A stretch of 64,000 nt of DNA from Rhytidiadelphus loreus (Eukaryota > Streptophyta > Bryopsida > Hypnales > Hylocomiaceae): positions 50,325,348 to 50,389,347 of the forward strand of contig OX344764.1 in NCBI GenBank assembly GCA_947034895.1. Reading direction: 5' to 3'. Every line of letters starts with the position of its first letter. The stretch's first letter is position 1. Below the pieces are notes generated by a model. The model was given only the letters and a program-made list of their open reading frames with translations, was not told where the DNA came from and made no database searches. Below, piece by piece: positions 48,662-60,479 of this stretch. The position numbers and the translations under genes are program-made.

Positions 48662-51600
48662 CTAGAATATGGCTGCAGTTGGGATCTTCGGAGCGAGCGC
48701 AAGGCCAAGACTTAAAGCCACACCAAGTGCTACGTGAAGCCGCACACAATAGTATTTTGCCATGAAGATCACACTCTTGTTCTGCACCAAAACAAAAGAT
48801 AAACCCTTAAACAATGCCATAGGCGTTTTTCGACCAATGAATGACAAAGAATCCTTAGCCTATGTAGGACAAAAGTGCAACTATTCATCCTCAAAATCTT
48901 ATGTGAAAAGGGGAGGTCTTGCACAAAAATTTGACTTCCAACGAGTATTTTTGGATTTTTTTTTTAAACCAACGATTCACAAGGTACCAAAAGGGACAAT
49001 TTCCACAATCACCAGTCCATCCTTTAAGGGTTAAAAAACAAGGGTGATTTATCCTCCTTGTATTTAAAGTATATTGTGATAGCTCAACCAATAAAGCCAT
49101 TAACAAATTAACAAAAAAACAAAAAAACAAAAAAAAGTATGAATTTCTCCATGACCAAGACAAAGAATAGGCAAAGAAAGAGTGAAAGATGTTGTGTGTG
49201 TGTCTTACATCATGATTCTTGCCAATAAACTGCAACACTAATTTCCCAATTGGAACCGTCAACAACGAGAAGGCCTGTGAGACAAACAAAAAACAAAAAA
49301 TGCACCAATTCAAACAATTCAAACATGATTGTGACAAAAACATTTAACGTCAAATGCAAAATGTTAAACATTGAATGACTGAAAAATTGAAGGAAGGCAA
49401 AAGAAATTCACTTACAAAACAGGTCAACGGCAAAGCTTTGAGAGCCGTAAGCAGGGCGATGACGGTGTAGATTGAAATCACTGCAGTTTGCACCGCTTTG
49501 GAGCCTTTCTCTGTGCCAAGTCGTACCTGAAAAAAGTCCATCACCGACAGTCAGATCACGCCGACAACTGCTGATTTCCAACACACGATAACCAAGACAG
49601 TCTTATTTTTTGTTAAAATGGCGAGCTTCAAGAGAGCCAAGTGCATAGAACTCTAAAAACTAGGACTGATATAAAGATCTGAAGCTCAAGAGTGTAAGTA
49701 TCTCAAAATTTTGACATTCTACCTAAGGCAGTCAGTCTACTCTTGAAGTGACCATTTAAGAGCTGATTGCCTTCTCAGGGAAGCTAAGCTCCTTGAAACA
49801 ATTTTCAGTAAGTTTTTGAAGGAAGAATGATGGGATTCGCATCTAACCCAAGTCGTTTCGTATTTTTTGAACCTTTGTGGAATTAGTTATGAATTTTTGG
49901 AGTTGAAATGTAGTGGTCACTAAAAGCACCCATCTCCTGAAATGTACACTATTGGTACTATTGAAGAAAGCAAAATGTACCCTTATGTCATAATTGCTTC
50001 TTGAGCATGGGCGCTTTTAGAGCAGCCTACCTTAATACCTATGACCAAGTAATTAGAAGTTGCTTATCTCTTATATTAAATGCAAACTAAGTCATGATTT
50101 CATCCATCACGTTCTCATCATTTGCATAGTCTTTCATAATTTGTTCTTTTTGCGAAATCCTAATGACATCCAAACATCTGTCTCAATGAAACCTTGTAGC
50201 TTGAAGTAACCTTTTTGGTGCCCTAATATTTGCACATCAATTTTGCATAGTCATGATGGAGAGAAGAAGAGAAAGTACCAATGGAGACATCTTTCCAACC
50301 GAACGGTCTCCTTCAATCTGTTAATGGAGCCAAAAAAACATGAGATGTCACAAACCATAAACATTGTGGAATCAAAAAACACCTTCTTCAACAAAAGAGG
50401 ACCAAAAAAATACATTCAAATGCAAGATGTTGACAAAATCACAAAAGAAAAATGACACTTTACCCAATAAACTAAATTACTATAGTATAAGATCCAAATT
50501 GGTGTCACGTTTTTATTAACCTTGAAGTGCTCCAACATCCATATTCTAGTCGATGAACGGAGGGCTGGTAGGCACTGTTTAGTCCAACTAACTTCTCATT
50601 CATCCAATGTACTACTTGAATGTTGAAAAGACAACCTTCCATAGTGACCAATTTCATGAAACTGTGGTATTTCTATACAAAGATATTAGAAAAAATGTGC
50701 CAAAATTTGAAAAAGGACCAAGGCATTTCAAAGTTAAGTTGATATGGATTTTTTTTCTCATGTTGAAGTTGATTGTTGTGACCAACATGAGTAATGTTTT
50801 TCATTGATTCTAATGACATAAAATTTGGTACCATCTGATTAATATATATTTGCTGAACATAATCAATCAAATTGTTCAAAATTAATAACCACAAATTAAT
50901 GGAAAAATGGAAAAATGATTTTCAAAACCTGATGAAAGTGGCTGCAGAAGAGAATAAGCGAAGTCGTGATCCCCACCAGCACACTAACTCCCACCACAGT
51001 CAGGGTCACTGGCAAAGCCCCGACTTTGCTGTCTCAAGTCAGACTTCAAAAGCATCAGAAAAGACTTAGACATGAAGACTTGGATAGAAAATCACAAACC
51101 TTTTGAGAGAACAAGCTCATAAAAACTTGAAACAATGACCTTCTAAAAAAATTAGAATCATAACATTATTGATTGGATTGCACTGACGAATTCAGCGGAA
51201 AAAAACATTTAGGGTTGCTTTGTTATTCATGGACTGGTAGTGAGGTTCACATTTCGAATTTTCTACAAATGTAGTTGCAGAAGTCACATGGTGGCATTAT
51301 GGTCCTTTAGGGGTTAACAATACTACGACATGATGCTCTAGATGTAGTAGTCAGTCCAATATTGGCATACGAAGAAACAATCGAATCCTAGACATAATTT
51401 TTACCTGGCATGACAAAGATAGAAAGCAATAGTGGCAAGTGGACCAAACGCCACAAAGCAGAGTGGTTCACCAAGACCTTTGTAACTCAGCCGAAATGGG
51501 GGACACTGCACAAGCCAAGTTGAAGTTGCTTAGGGTGGACTTCATGCACCTAGAATCAACCAAACCTTGCACACAAAAGAGAGAGAAAAGAGAGAAGAAG

Positions 51601-54600
51601 AAGAAAAAGATAGAATTCTACATGGAAGTGCGCAATGGTTTGTAAGAGGAGAGAATTGGAACTTTCGTGGGAGGCTCTTGAAAAAGCAACAAGTTTCTAA
51701 CTTCTAGAAAGCTCAATTATTAACATTGGATTTGAACTTTTGGGTTTAGCTTTTAGTTTGCCAACAAGGCAAAAGCTACTCCTAAAATGCAATTTCTCCC
51801 TACTCACATAGAAGTGGATGCATCATGAGACTCAGTAAAGGCAAAACTTTTGTGAGAAGCTACTGAAAAGTTGCAAATTTCTAACTTCCCAAAAACTCAA
51901 TTATTGACATTAGATTTGAACTTTGGGGTCGATTTTGATTTGCCAACAAGGCGAAGCTACTTTTAAAATGCAGTTTCTCCCTACTCACATAGAACTGAAT
52001 GCATCACGAGACTCGATAAACACAATTCCAACTCTAGAAAACTCAATTTTTTGATTTTGACATGGCATGGAAGCCACTATACTATAGAATAGGACTAACG
52101 TTGGACCTTAAGACCATTGCGAATGAAATGTATTGGGGAAGTTCACTAAGAAGCCACTAAACATAACTAAGAACATGGTCAAAAATATTATGTATAATTT
52201 TGAAAATCAAGCAAAAATCAAACCTGGTAAGCATAGCCACAGAAAATGGAAGCAGAGAGGAGGCCAACAATTCGCATGTCACCAACTTGTTGCGCAGCTT
52301 TAACAATTCCCAAAACTCCCAGAGCAAGACACAGGTACGCAGCTCCAAGCACTCCTTCCCGACTGCAGTATACAGAACCCAGCTATCAAAGCTCAGTTTA
52401 GGGTTTAGGTTTTAGGTTTTAGGGTTTGGGGTTTGGCTTGAATTTGACAACATAATCTTATATCCATAAACATTGAAATGACATTGAAATTGAGCACCAA
52501 AATTGTAAATTCAAGCACACAACTCTGAGGACTAGTATCAGAGGTCAGTCAGTAGGACTATCAATAGATTTCTTGAAATTTTTCCATTTTAACGAATGTT
52601 AGAACGAAAGCCTGTTTCAATGCAACAACATCAAAAAGAAAGTTTCGTCACCGTGCAAGGTTTCATTGAGAAGATGTTTGGATGTCATAACTAGAGTTTC
52701 GCAGGAACAAAGAAATGTAGAGTTATGCAAATGAGAATGTGACACTGCATTTAATTGCATTTAATTAGAAGTGATGACAATTCTTTTAAGGAATTCTTGT
52801 CCATGTTGTAGCTTGTGAACGGTGAGATGACCTAATGGTTTACTTACCTTCCAGTCATGTTCACAACCGACTCCTTCTTGTCCTTGTCCACACCGGTTTC
52901 AGCATCATAGGCATCATTACTGCAGACACACACAATTCAGACAGAACCAACAAGTCTAATAAGGTTACATTGAAGCATTGACAGGTCTCTAAAAAACTAG
53001 GACTGGTAGAGATCTGAGGTTCAAGATGGGCACCTGGAAAAAGTGCCAATCCATTTAAAATTTTGCCATTTTAACAAATATGCCATCATATGTATGTTAT
53101 TCAATTGCATCGATTTAATTGTAAGCTCTATTAATAAGCTTCAAACGGTGAAATTATAGAATGGTATTGAAATTGATGGAATAGACGTTCACAGACCTGA
53201 GATTAAGCCAAGTGATGACGAGAACAGAGGAAGCCAGGAGTAGCCAGTAACGACCCGCTGCGAAGACACCCGAGTGTGAATATGCAGCTGCTGCTCCCAC
53301 CTTCATAATAAAGAACAATAAAAAAATATTTCAATATTTGCGTGTTTTTTTTTCCACATCTGAGGTTTGCATGTTCCAGATTTTTAATCAAATTCATATT
53401 CAAAAACTAAACAATCTTCGCTCAATTACGTCAAAATGCAACGCTGATACCAATTCTCAAAGCAAGGGCGCAAGGTAAGAAAAGTTTAAGAATACAAACA
53501 TTATAGAGAGAAAAGAAAGAGGCATAATCAGAGAGTAGAGTGGTTGCCAACCGTGAGGGGGATGACTGCAACGGAATACAAGGGAAGCTTCATAGCTCTC
53601 CAAATCAAAGTAGCCTGGCTGAGCTCCTCTTCTGCTTCCACCTCAGGAGGTGTCACAATGTCAAGCTCCAGCGATGTCACCGCCTCCGTCTCGGACAACG
53701 AAGATTTGATCGGAGAACATGGCAACTTCGAGCTTCTGTCTGTGCAGCATTTCCTCACCTGAACACACACCAAAAAAACATCAATCAATCTACTATGTCA
53801 AACTTGTATTTATGTTAATAGAAGTGATCACACCGAAGCATCATCGAACTATCACCCAAGTATCATCGTACCACTTGAGAATGCTAGAATCAATGATAGA
53901 GGGATACATTGAATATGGAACTTTAAAACACCAAATTCGTTACAATGTAGAGCCAAAATCAACCCCAAAAAACCGAAGCATCATCGAACTATCACCCAAG
54001 TATCATCCTCGTACCACTTGAGAATGCTAGAATCTTCAATGACAGAGGGATACATTGAATCTGGAACTTTAAAACACCAAATTCGTTACAATCTAGAGCC
54101 AAAATCAACCCCAAAACACCGAAGTGTCATCGAACTATCACCCAAGTATCATCCTCGTACCACTTGAGAATGCTAGAATCTTCAATGACAGAGGGATACA
54201 TTGCCTTAACGGTTCACCAAATTCGTTACAATCTAGAGCCAAGATTGACCGCAAAATCACCAAAGTATCATCGATGTACCACTTCAGAATCCGAGAATCA
54301 ATGAGGGAGTGATACATTGCCTCTGAAACTCTAACCTCCCAATAGGGTTCACCAAATTTGTTACACTCTGCAGCCAAGAATCTAGAGCCAAGATTACTCC
54401 CAAAACACCCAAGTATCATCGAACTTCATCACCCAAGTATCGTCCTCGTACCACTTCAAAATCCCAGAAAAAGTGTGGTGGGTTCAATCAGAAAATTTGA
54501 GAAACCCACCACAATCGAACACAATCTGTGCCATGAAGAGCTCCCATTGCAGAGCGCGAAGAACAGAAAACGAACCTGGGGACGCAGACTTCGTCGGAAC

Positions 54601-54755
54601 TCGGAGCCACTTGCAATGCATAGAGCTTCGAGTCGCGGCACAAGGAGTCTTCCGAAATCACCAGACCTTCGAATGCTTGTGGTCTTCGTTTGCAACGGCG
54701 AGAAACGGAGTCTCGACAGAGATGAGCTCTGCATCCCTCCGCAAACAGTCCTCAT
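48662..54755 (-). CDS. ABC4: Plastid 1,4-dihydroxy-2-naphthoate phytyltransferase (ABC4/MenA), 11 exons
   Basis: UbiA-family membrane prenyltransferase that attaches the phytyl chain in phylloquinone (vitamin K1) synthesis, needed for photosystem I. Minus-strand exons: 54576-54755, 53552-53758, 53197-53300, 52848-52919, 52224-52362, 51405-51505, 50929-51028, 50279-50317, 49416-49526, 49209-49274, 48662-48781. The frame closes at 412 aa. Residues 1 to about 100 are a Ser/Arg-rich plastid transit region. The enzyme follows from QATLIWRAMKLPLYSVAVIP, the first Asp-rich motif NDAYDAETGVDKDKKESVVN, CPPFRLSYKGLGEPLCF, the second motif region EGDRSVGKMSPLVRLGTEKG, and FMAKYYCVRLHVALGVALS near the end. 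The 39-bp exon 8 joins frame exactly. The exon 1 donor (cag/gttcgt) is weak but frame-fitting. A second ATG at codon 8 is an alternative start. Confidence 0.95.
52397..52436. repeat. Telomere-like TTTAGGG run in ABC4 intron 4
   Basis: A short degenerate array of tttaggg/tttagg/tttggg units. It is typical of interstitial plant telomeric-type repeats and too short to mark a chromosome end. Confidence 0.7.
53825..54445. repeat. About 142-bp minisatellite in ABC4 intron 1
   Basis: Units start near 53831, 53971, 54119, 54258 and 54404 with accgaag.(a/g)tcatcgaac. They carry cacccaagtatcatc, gtaccactt(g/c)agaat, agagggatacattg and caccaaattcgttaca. Later units lose parts. It lies wholly in intron 1; open frames across it are repeat artefacts. 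Confidence 0.85.
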
Positions 54756-55148
54756 GACGAATCTCCTCACATTTCAGTCCAAAGTTCAGCACAAATGGGT
54801 TGACACGAAACGATCCAAAATTTGATTACCCAACACCTTGTTTTCAGGTACTCGCGCGCGAAGGGTTCTACAGTGGTTGGGGATGAGTGGATAACGAAAT
54901 CTACGGCTGGGAGGAATGGATTGGCTGACATCTACAGTCGGGTTGCTCTGGCCCAACCCAAAGTGCGCTTTTTGAGTGAAAAAGCTAGATTTTGTGGGCT
55001 GGCGGCACGTGAATGTCACACGAGTGGCATCGTGAAGGCGAAAAGAAGGACATGTTGCAGAAGCAAAATTGCACCAGGTATTAGGTTTATATATAAAAAG
55101 TGGACTCTGACAGACATTCGGAAGCGCCTGCGCAATGGGGTGCGCTCT
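54756..55148. other. Intergenic region between ABC4 and tRNA-Tyr
   Basis: Contains the 5' region of ABC4 (minus) and the upstream flank of the tRNA gene (plus). A tatataaaaag word at about 55088-55098 lies some 50-60 bp before the tRNA, where plant tRNA genes often carry a TATA-like sequence. Open frames on both strands overlap and are not supported. Confidence 0.45.
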
Positions 55149-55231
55149 CCGACCATAGCTCAGTTGGTAGAGCGGAGGACTGTAGAGGTGCAGATATCCT
55201 TAGGTCACTGGTTCGAATCCGGTTGGTCGGA
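55149..55231 (+). tRNA. tRNA-Tyr (GUA), with an intron of about 10 nt
   Basis: Acceptor arms ccgacca and tggtcgg pair with discriminator A; no CCA is encoded. The D arm (gctcagttggtagagc) and T arm with ggttcgaatcc form the A and B boxes of an RNA polymerase III promoter. The anticodon GTA is at 55182-55184. About 10 nt (55186-55195, register ambiguous) must be removed after position 37 to restore the anticodon stem, as is usual for nuclear plant tRNA-Tyr. A T4 run at 55237-55240 can act as terminator. Confidence 0.96.
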
Positions 55232-55915
55232 AACTCTTTTGTCAAATCTCAAGACATTTTAAAGTCCGAGGTATAAACCCTAAACCCTAAAAATAGAATG
55301 TAACCCTACTAAACCTTTTAGTAAACACCAGATAGATTGTTTGTGATCTCAAATGAGTTCCGGTGCACAGGCGAGCCTGGAAGAAATCGTTACATTTTTT
55401 TACCCAAGGCTTGAATTTTTTGGGGAACTTACGTTCATCTTTACTTACATCTTAGGCCGACTACATTATTTTGCCCCATTTACATCGAATTGATCATAAG
55501 AGAAGGTTGTCTTGCAAAGATTCCAATGTTACTTTGAATGAATGAGATGTTAATTTGGACGAGAGATTGGTCGGAAGCACACTGTCACAAGAATATGAAT
55601 CTTATCAGATCATTCCTGTGGAAGAGCTATTCTTCTTGATGCTTTACCAATTCTTTTGCAGGTGCAGGGGCAAGAACTCTGGAGTAGAGCTTGGGTGCAT
55701 TGTTCAAATGCTCTGCAAGCTGAAGAAGCAAATGATGTGGGGAAGCACTGTCAATAGAATTAATGGTCTTTAGAGGATGGCAGTAAACTGGTATGTACGA
55801 GTATAACTCAAGGTAGGTTTATGCAATGCGCTCATAAGTTGACAACTGAAATGGAGAATGCTCATTTTATTGTTGCAAAGAATCAAATACAGGTGAGTAT
55901 GAAGCTCCAGAACCG
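55232..55915. other. Intergenic, including the 3' flank of the plastid Cys-rich gene
   Basis: No gene firmly supported. On the plus strand, an acceptor-like ttcttttgcag (55651-55661) is followed by an open frame to a TAG at about 55755 with a protein-like look. I recognise no family and see no partner exons, so it is left uncalled. Confidence 0.4.
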
Positions 55916-57492
55916 TCACGGACCGTCGTCACCATCACCAATTAAGTTGCAAATTTCACTGCATTCAACAAGGCTGCCACACAACCACAAACCCAATCCT
56001 CCTCATAACTCAATATGAAACATTCAACTGAATTACAAGATTTACGAAACAATTGAAATTCTCATAATTGAAATTCTTATTAACGCTAAAACTGCTTTTA
56101 ATTGCATAAGATGGGACCAATTCTCAAAACGAAAGAGGAAGGATTCTCCATACCAGTAATTTCGACTTCGGAAACCTTCCTTGAACACCACGAGAGGTCT
56201 GCAGAAAGAAAAAGAATAGTGAGAAACATTAGCTCCGTGCCCATTCCTGAACTTGAACACTCAAACCTCTTTAACCTTACCACCTGGGTTCCCAACCTTT
56301 TCAATATTATTTGAATGTGTGATACAATCAATGTCTATGTGACCAGTGCACCAAAAATTCTATAAATGTCATTCTACAAAAAATTTAAGTGTGTAATTCA
56401 ATCATACACAGCATACTTTCAGATAAATCCATCTGTTATTTTCCTCCATTATAGACTACACACAGAGAATGAAGATACCACTTGAAAAAACCATGGAAAG
56501 AGAGAGAGAGGACCTTCTAACATTGAGAGGACCCTCCCCGGGTGCTCCAGCTCCCCCTCTAATACAAGTAGACACGCATTTCCTTGTGCAGGTTTCGGCC
56601 TTTGCCGAGTTTGGCTTCTGAATTCTGTGTCCCTTGTCTTCTCCTGTATCACGAATTCCACCGTAATGTTGCAAATACAGGAGAAAAATGAGTTTTGTCT
56701 CAAAGGATTTATGCATATTTACCAGCGTTGAGGATCCAGGCAATAATATTCTTGAGTAGCACTGGCATGGCTAAAGTTTTGAATGGTTTGGCTAAATTTC
56801 TTAGCGGACACTGTCAAATGCGTACAGTAAAATGTTGAATGAATTACGAAAGAATCCCCATCAGAGAGAATTCTCCAAAAACCCTAATTGTCACCAGATC
56901 ATGCAATAGAATGAACCAGAAATGCATACGAAAAATCGCAACAATCTCTAGAAAGTGTGAAAGATTCGGGCAAAAGCCTCTCACCAGATAGGGTTTGAGG
57001 CACGTCTTCAAATGTGTCGCGCGACGACGGCGCCCCTTGAACGCCGATCGTCATCACAAATGCCACCACCACCGAAAGCACGCTTTGCAACAATCTTCGC
57101 TGCTGAAAACAGTCGCCATGAGTGGAAGATTCGTCATTGTTTGAATGCACCGATTCTAAATAACTATGGCTTTTTGACGGTTCGGTTTGAGGTTCAGGAG
57201 CACTAGTAGAGACACTCGGCGGAAGCAGATTATGAGGAATAGCGGAATTAGAGAATGCAGGCAAGGCGCAATTACAACTCAACGTTCGCCGGGAAGAAGA
57301 CTGAGAAGATGAAGAAGGGATTGCGCAGGGGGATACTAATGAGACGTTGTAACGACCTAACGACCAGGTAAGAGACGACATTGAAACATGAGCAAAGAAA
57401 CTCTTGTACGCACAGTCTTCGTCTCCAAATGTAAATCCTGCGCGAGAGATTTGTTGAGTTTCCTTGCGCATGAGATTGAAGCGCGCATTCAT
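55916..57492 (-). CDS. Conserved Cys-rich plastid/thylakoid protein of unknown function, 4 exons
   Basis: Minus-strand exons 56985-57492, 56514-56643, 56154-56198 and 55916-55973 join in frame to 246 aa. The Ser-rich N terminus (about 1-130) looks like a plastid transit peptide. A following RRLLQSVLSVVVAF hydrophobic stretch ending near VQGA resembles a twin-Arg thylakoid lumen signal or a membrane anchor. The C-terminal third is the conserved part: IQKP..KAETCTRKC, STCIRGG, GEGPLNVRRPLVVFKEGFRS and, last, YCLVECSEICNLIGDG. It resembles an uncharacterised plant protein family I know by motif but cannot name. The ordered Cys set (CxxxCxxxC, then CxxxCxxxC) suggests disulfides or a metal site; no enzyme motif is visible. 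Start is the first ATG; MSSLTW, 37 codons in, is an alternative. Confidence 0.85.
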
Positions 57493-57516
57493 TTACTTAG
57501 CTTCAATCCCCTGCTT

Positions 57517-57603
57517 TGCTTGAAGCGAGCTGATGACTGAAGTACTGACGGATAAGACCTGGTGAGAAGATACTTGCATCTCTCCACGTGGAAGAATGGC
57601 TGT
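57517..57603 (-). promoter_or_regulatory. G-box block upstream of the plastid Cys-rich gene
   Basis: A palindromic G-box ccacgtgg (57584-57591) lies about 90 bp upstream of the start codon. It is embedded in a stretch of about 80 bp that recurs in the same orientation at 63922-64000. G-boxes bind bZIP and bHLH factors and are common in light-regulated plastid genes. The block could instead be coding: on the minus strand it reads through TAILPRGEMQ in a longer open frame. Confidence 0.4.
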
Positions 57604-57799
57604 TGTGTGGTAGATTGGAGATCGCGCTTTTTCTTCTGAGCTTTCCTTTCCGTCCGATGCTTGAATCTTCTGGTTTGCTCGTTCGATTTGACGCTTGACG
57701 TGCTCCACTCTTGACCGCCGGATGAGCAATATTAATGGAGATCCGCTGGATAATTGCACTACAGAAGCATCCTCTCGGGATCACAAATATGGCTAAATT

Positions 57800-58610
57800 T
57801 AGCAAAACCCATACCCAAAAATTTACACAGCTACAAAAAATGGAAACATCAGATTGCTAAATTTGAAGTTTTAACACATTTAGCAGTGTTTCTATCAGCT
57901 TGAGCTACTTATGAAGTTGCATTTGAGACTAGTGGAGAGAAGGTTTAGGGTTCGTTGACCTGACCTTGAGATGAGAGTTCGACGGACGTCTATTGATTAT
58001 TCCCCAGTTTTTCACAGAATTGTTTGAGTTTGAATTTGGAGCCAATTTGAATCTCAAACCTACTCGCGGGTGAATTTGCGAGGGCAAGTGTAGTTTGTTG
58101 ATTGACTCTGGGAGTGTGATTGCGGAGAAACGGGATGCAATTGGAGTTGATAACCGGTAGGGGTACTGCGCATGCCTCGATCTGACTGTGGAAATGCTAG
58201 CTTGGTTGGATTGTTAAAATGTGGTTGTAAATTAATACGCAAGTGCAGAATCGAATGTGAGTGTTCGATCGACCCGGAGCAGGGAAGGAGCTATGCGGCG
58301 CACATGAGGGTTTGATCGAATCGAGAGGCGGATGAGCTGAACTGCTTCAATTCCTTTGCATCCTTTGATTTGATCGACCCTGCTTTCGATCCTCGGTTGC
58401 AATGGTTGAGCGTTTGATCTGAAAATGTTTCTCTCTGGGAAGCGATAGGGTCGATCCGCGTACATGATGAAATTCGTATTCAACGACGAGCTGCTACCGA
58501 ATTTGCTGCGAGAAGGGGATCCACAATTTCGGATCAAGAATAACGAGTCGACGTTGTTGAGCATTGCATCTTCAGGAAGAGCCGCTTGCTGACTTGAATT
58601 GGGCCAAAGT
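57800..58610. other. Intergenic DNA with G+C-rich stretch
   Basis: Higher G+C at about 58080-58600, with a 174-codon minus-strand open frame (58232-58756) and a 42-codon plus-strand frame ending at 58592. Neither shows a known domain. Could be a promoter or leader of an unrecognised transcript. Confidence 0.35.
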
Positions 58611-58621
58611 TTTTTTTTAGC

Positions 58622-58682
58622 CCTACCGATTATCCACTGCAATTGCATCCCGTTTATCCGGTAGCAGTGGATAATCGGTAGG
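58622..58682. repeat. Perfect 19-bp inverted repeat (hairpin)
   Basis: Arm 58622-58640 (cctaccgattatccactgc) is exactly complementary to 58664-58682 with a 23-bp loop. The loop itself carries gtttatccggta, a near-repeat of the arm. Confidence 0.85.
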
Positions 58683-58759
58683 ACAAAGGGATGACCTTGG
58701 AAATCATCCCTATTCATTACCGTGTGAATCTTGGGCTTTAGAAATAGCAAAAACACTCA

Positions 58760-60088
58760 TTGGAAGTCAAACTATTGTAGAAGATCTCCCCTTTTCACAA
58801 CAAAATTTTGAGGATGAGTAGTTGCACTTGTGTCCTACTATACTATAAGGATTCCCTATCATCCATCGGACGCCAAATGTCCTCCTCGACGTTTAAGGGT
58901 TAAGTGTTTATGGCCTACAGTTTAGGGTTTAGGAGATTATGGGCATGAGAATGACTGTATTTGGCAGATTTGGAATGGTTGCCTTGTAGGCACAATCATG
59001 AATAAAATTTAGAAATTTTTTAGGGACTAATCTGATTCATTATAGAATTTCTACGCCTAAGTAAAGGATTGTTTATTTGTATTTCTATATATACATCAAA
59101 CAAAGGCAAAGGATACCAATATTTTATAAAGCTACAGTGAGTACATGGTGATTGGCTAGGCAAATCTTGTTGATGTCTTGTGTCCATGGAAATTTGTTGG
59201 GAGGCTCCCCATTCATTTGGACCAAGTTTCAGTTGTCAGTCTCCAAGGCCAACAAAGTAGAATGAACAAGCTAAACCGCTTGTCATATGACCCATGCGAC
59301 TTGTACAGTGCCGTCAGAGTTGTCCTTCCATCATCACTAGTGTCTTGTATGCGAATTTCCTATACAGATGAAGCTCTTAGTAGTTAAGATTTTTTCAAAA
59401 ATGAATGGCAAAGCAAAACCAGACTCTAACAACACAAGAGTATTGCACAATCTACTAGCTCATACTTGCAAAAAACATGATTCAAAAAAACATTTTCTTC
59501 CCTCATGAAATGCAATGTACATGGAGGCCCTTCTAAATGCCCCTCAAAATACAATAGTAGAAAAAAAAACTCAACCTCTTTTAAGGGTTAAAAGATGTAG
59601 ACCCTCATGACCAAGGTAGTCACCAAAATGCTTAAATTATTGGATCAATAGGTGCATTATTTGTTTCAAGTCATCTATCAGTCACTTTTTGGCCTCATCA
59701 TCATTAAGGATTAAAGTACACCATATGACAAATTAGACTTATTGCAGGTCTTTTTGTGGTCATTTTTCTTGCATATGCAAACTATGTTTCCAATAGAAGT
59801 TAATCCTATAATGACATAGCAACCTAAAAGTGTCTAATGGACAAATGACAAAGAAACCTTCTATGTAAGATTCAAGTGCAAATTTTCATCCTTGGAATTT
59901 TGCATAGTAGTTTGACCTCCAATAAGTGCTCTTGGATTTTATTAAGCAAATGATTTTTATGGTACCCAAAAAGATGATTCCCACAATGACCAGTCTAACA
60001 TTCCAAGGTTACAATCACATTCGGCTACTCTCCTATTGCATGCATGTGCAAGCTTGATGACTATCTATTGTGATTACAGGATTACATG
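58760..60088. other. AT-rich intergenic DNA
   Basis: No gene supported. A 69-codon plus-strand frame at 59178-59387 has no family features. Confidence 0.4.
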
Positions 60089-60091
60089 ATT

Positions 60092-60241
60092 CACTAGTAG
60101 GAAATCTGAAATTTCTGTCATTTTGGACGCATTGTTTTGGACAAAATCTAACAGAAATTTGTTGTTTTGAACAGATTTCTGATAGATTTTGTCCAAAACA
60201 ATGCGTTCAAAATGACAGAAATTTCAGATTTCCTACTAGTG
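60092..60241. mobile_element. 150-bp CACTA-type hairpin MITE
   Basis: Termini cactagtaggaaatctgaa and the exact inverted copy, flanked by ATT (60089-60091, 60242-60244). The two halves are nearly perfect complements through gttttggac/gtccaaaac. Same length and family as 43464-43613. Confidence 0.92.
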
Positions 60242-60479
60242 ATTTGACGTCCTCCTTCCCTTCCAAAAAAATCTCCCATCGTTGATTACAGGAAAATGAA
60301 ACAAATTATCACTTCCCTTGCCGTTGATCTAAATAGAAATTGAAAGCAAGTTCTCTTGAACCCCTAGCTGACTCCCTCCATGATCAAGCCATTAGGATTT
60401 CATACCCCTCATTGGAAAAAATGAGAGCCGTTGATTCTTAGAAAATAATTTCCCCTCCCCCCTTTGACACCATTGATCT

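Noticed and set aside
52397..52436. Chromosome end suggested by TTTAGGG repeats
   Set aside because: The run is short, degenerate and inside an intron, with genes on both sides.
54358..54825. 155-codon plus-strand open frame
   Set aside because: It is antisense to ABC4 exon 1 and its intron, whose identity is secure. The frame is a shadow.
55555..55773. Possible terminal exon on the plus strand after an acceptor-like site
   Set aside because: No family recognised and no upstream exons. Evidence too thin to call.
57493..57805. Minus-strand frames upstream of the plastid gene that vaguely recall an FtsH-type PRG segment
   Set aside because: Only a few residues match and the rest does not fit. 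More likely promoter or leader sequence.
58232..58756. 174-codon minus-strand open frame
   Set aside because: No recognisable domain, and it crosses a perfect hairpin. Mentioned as context but not called as a gene.
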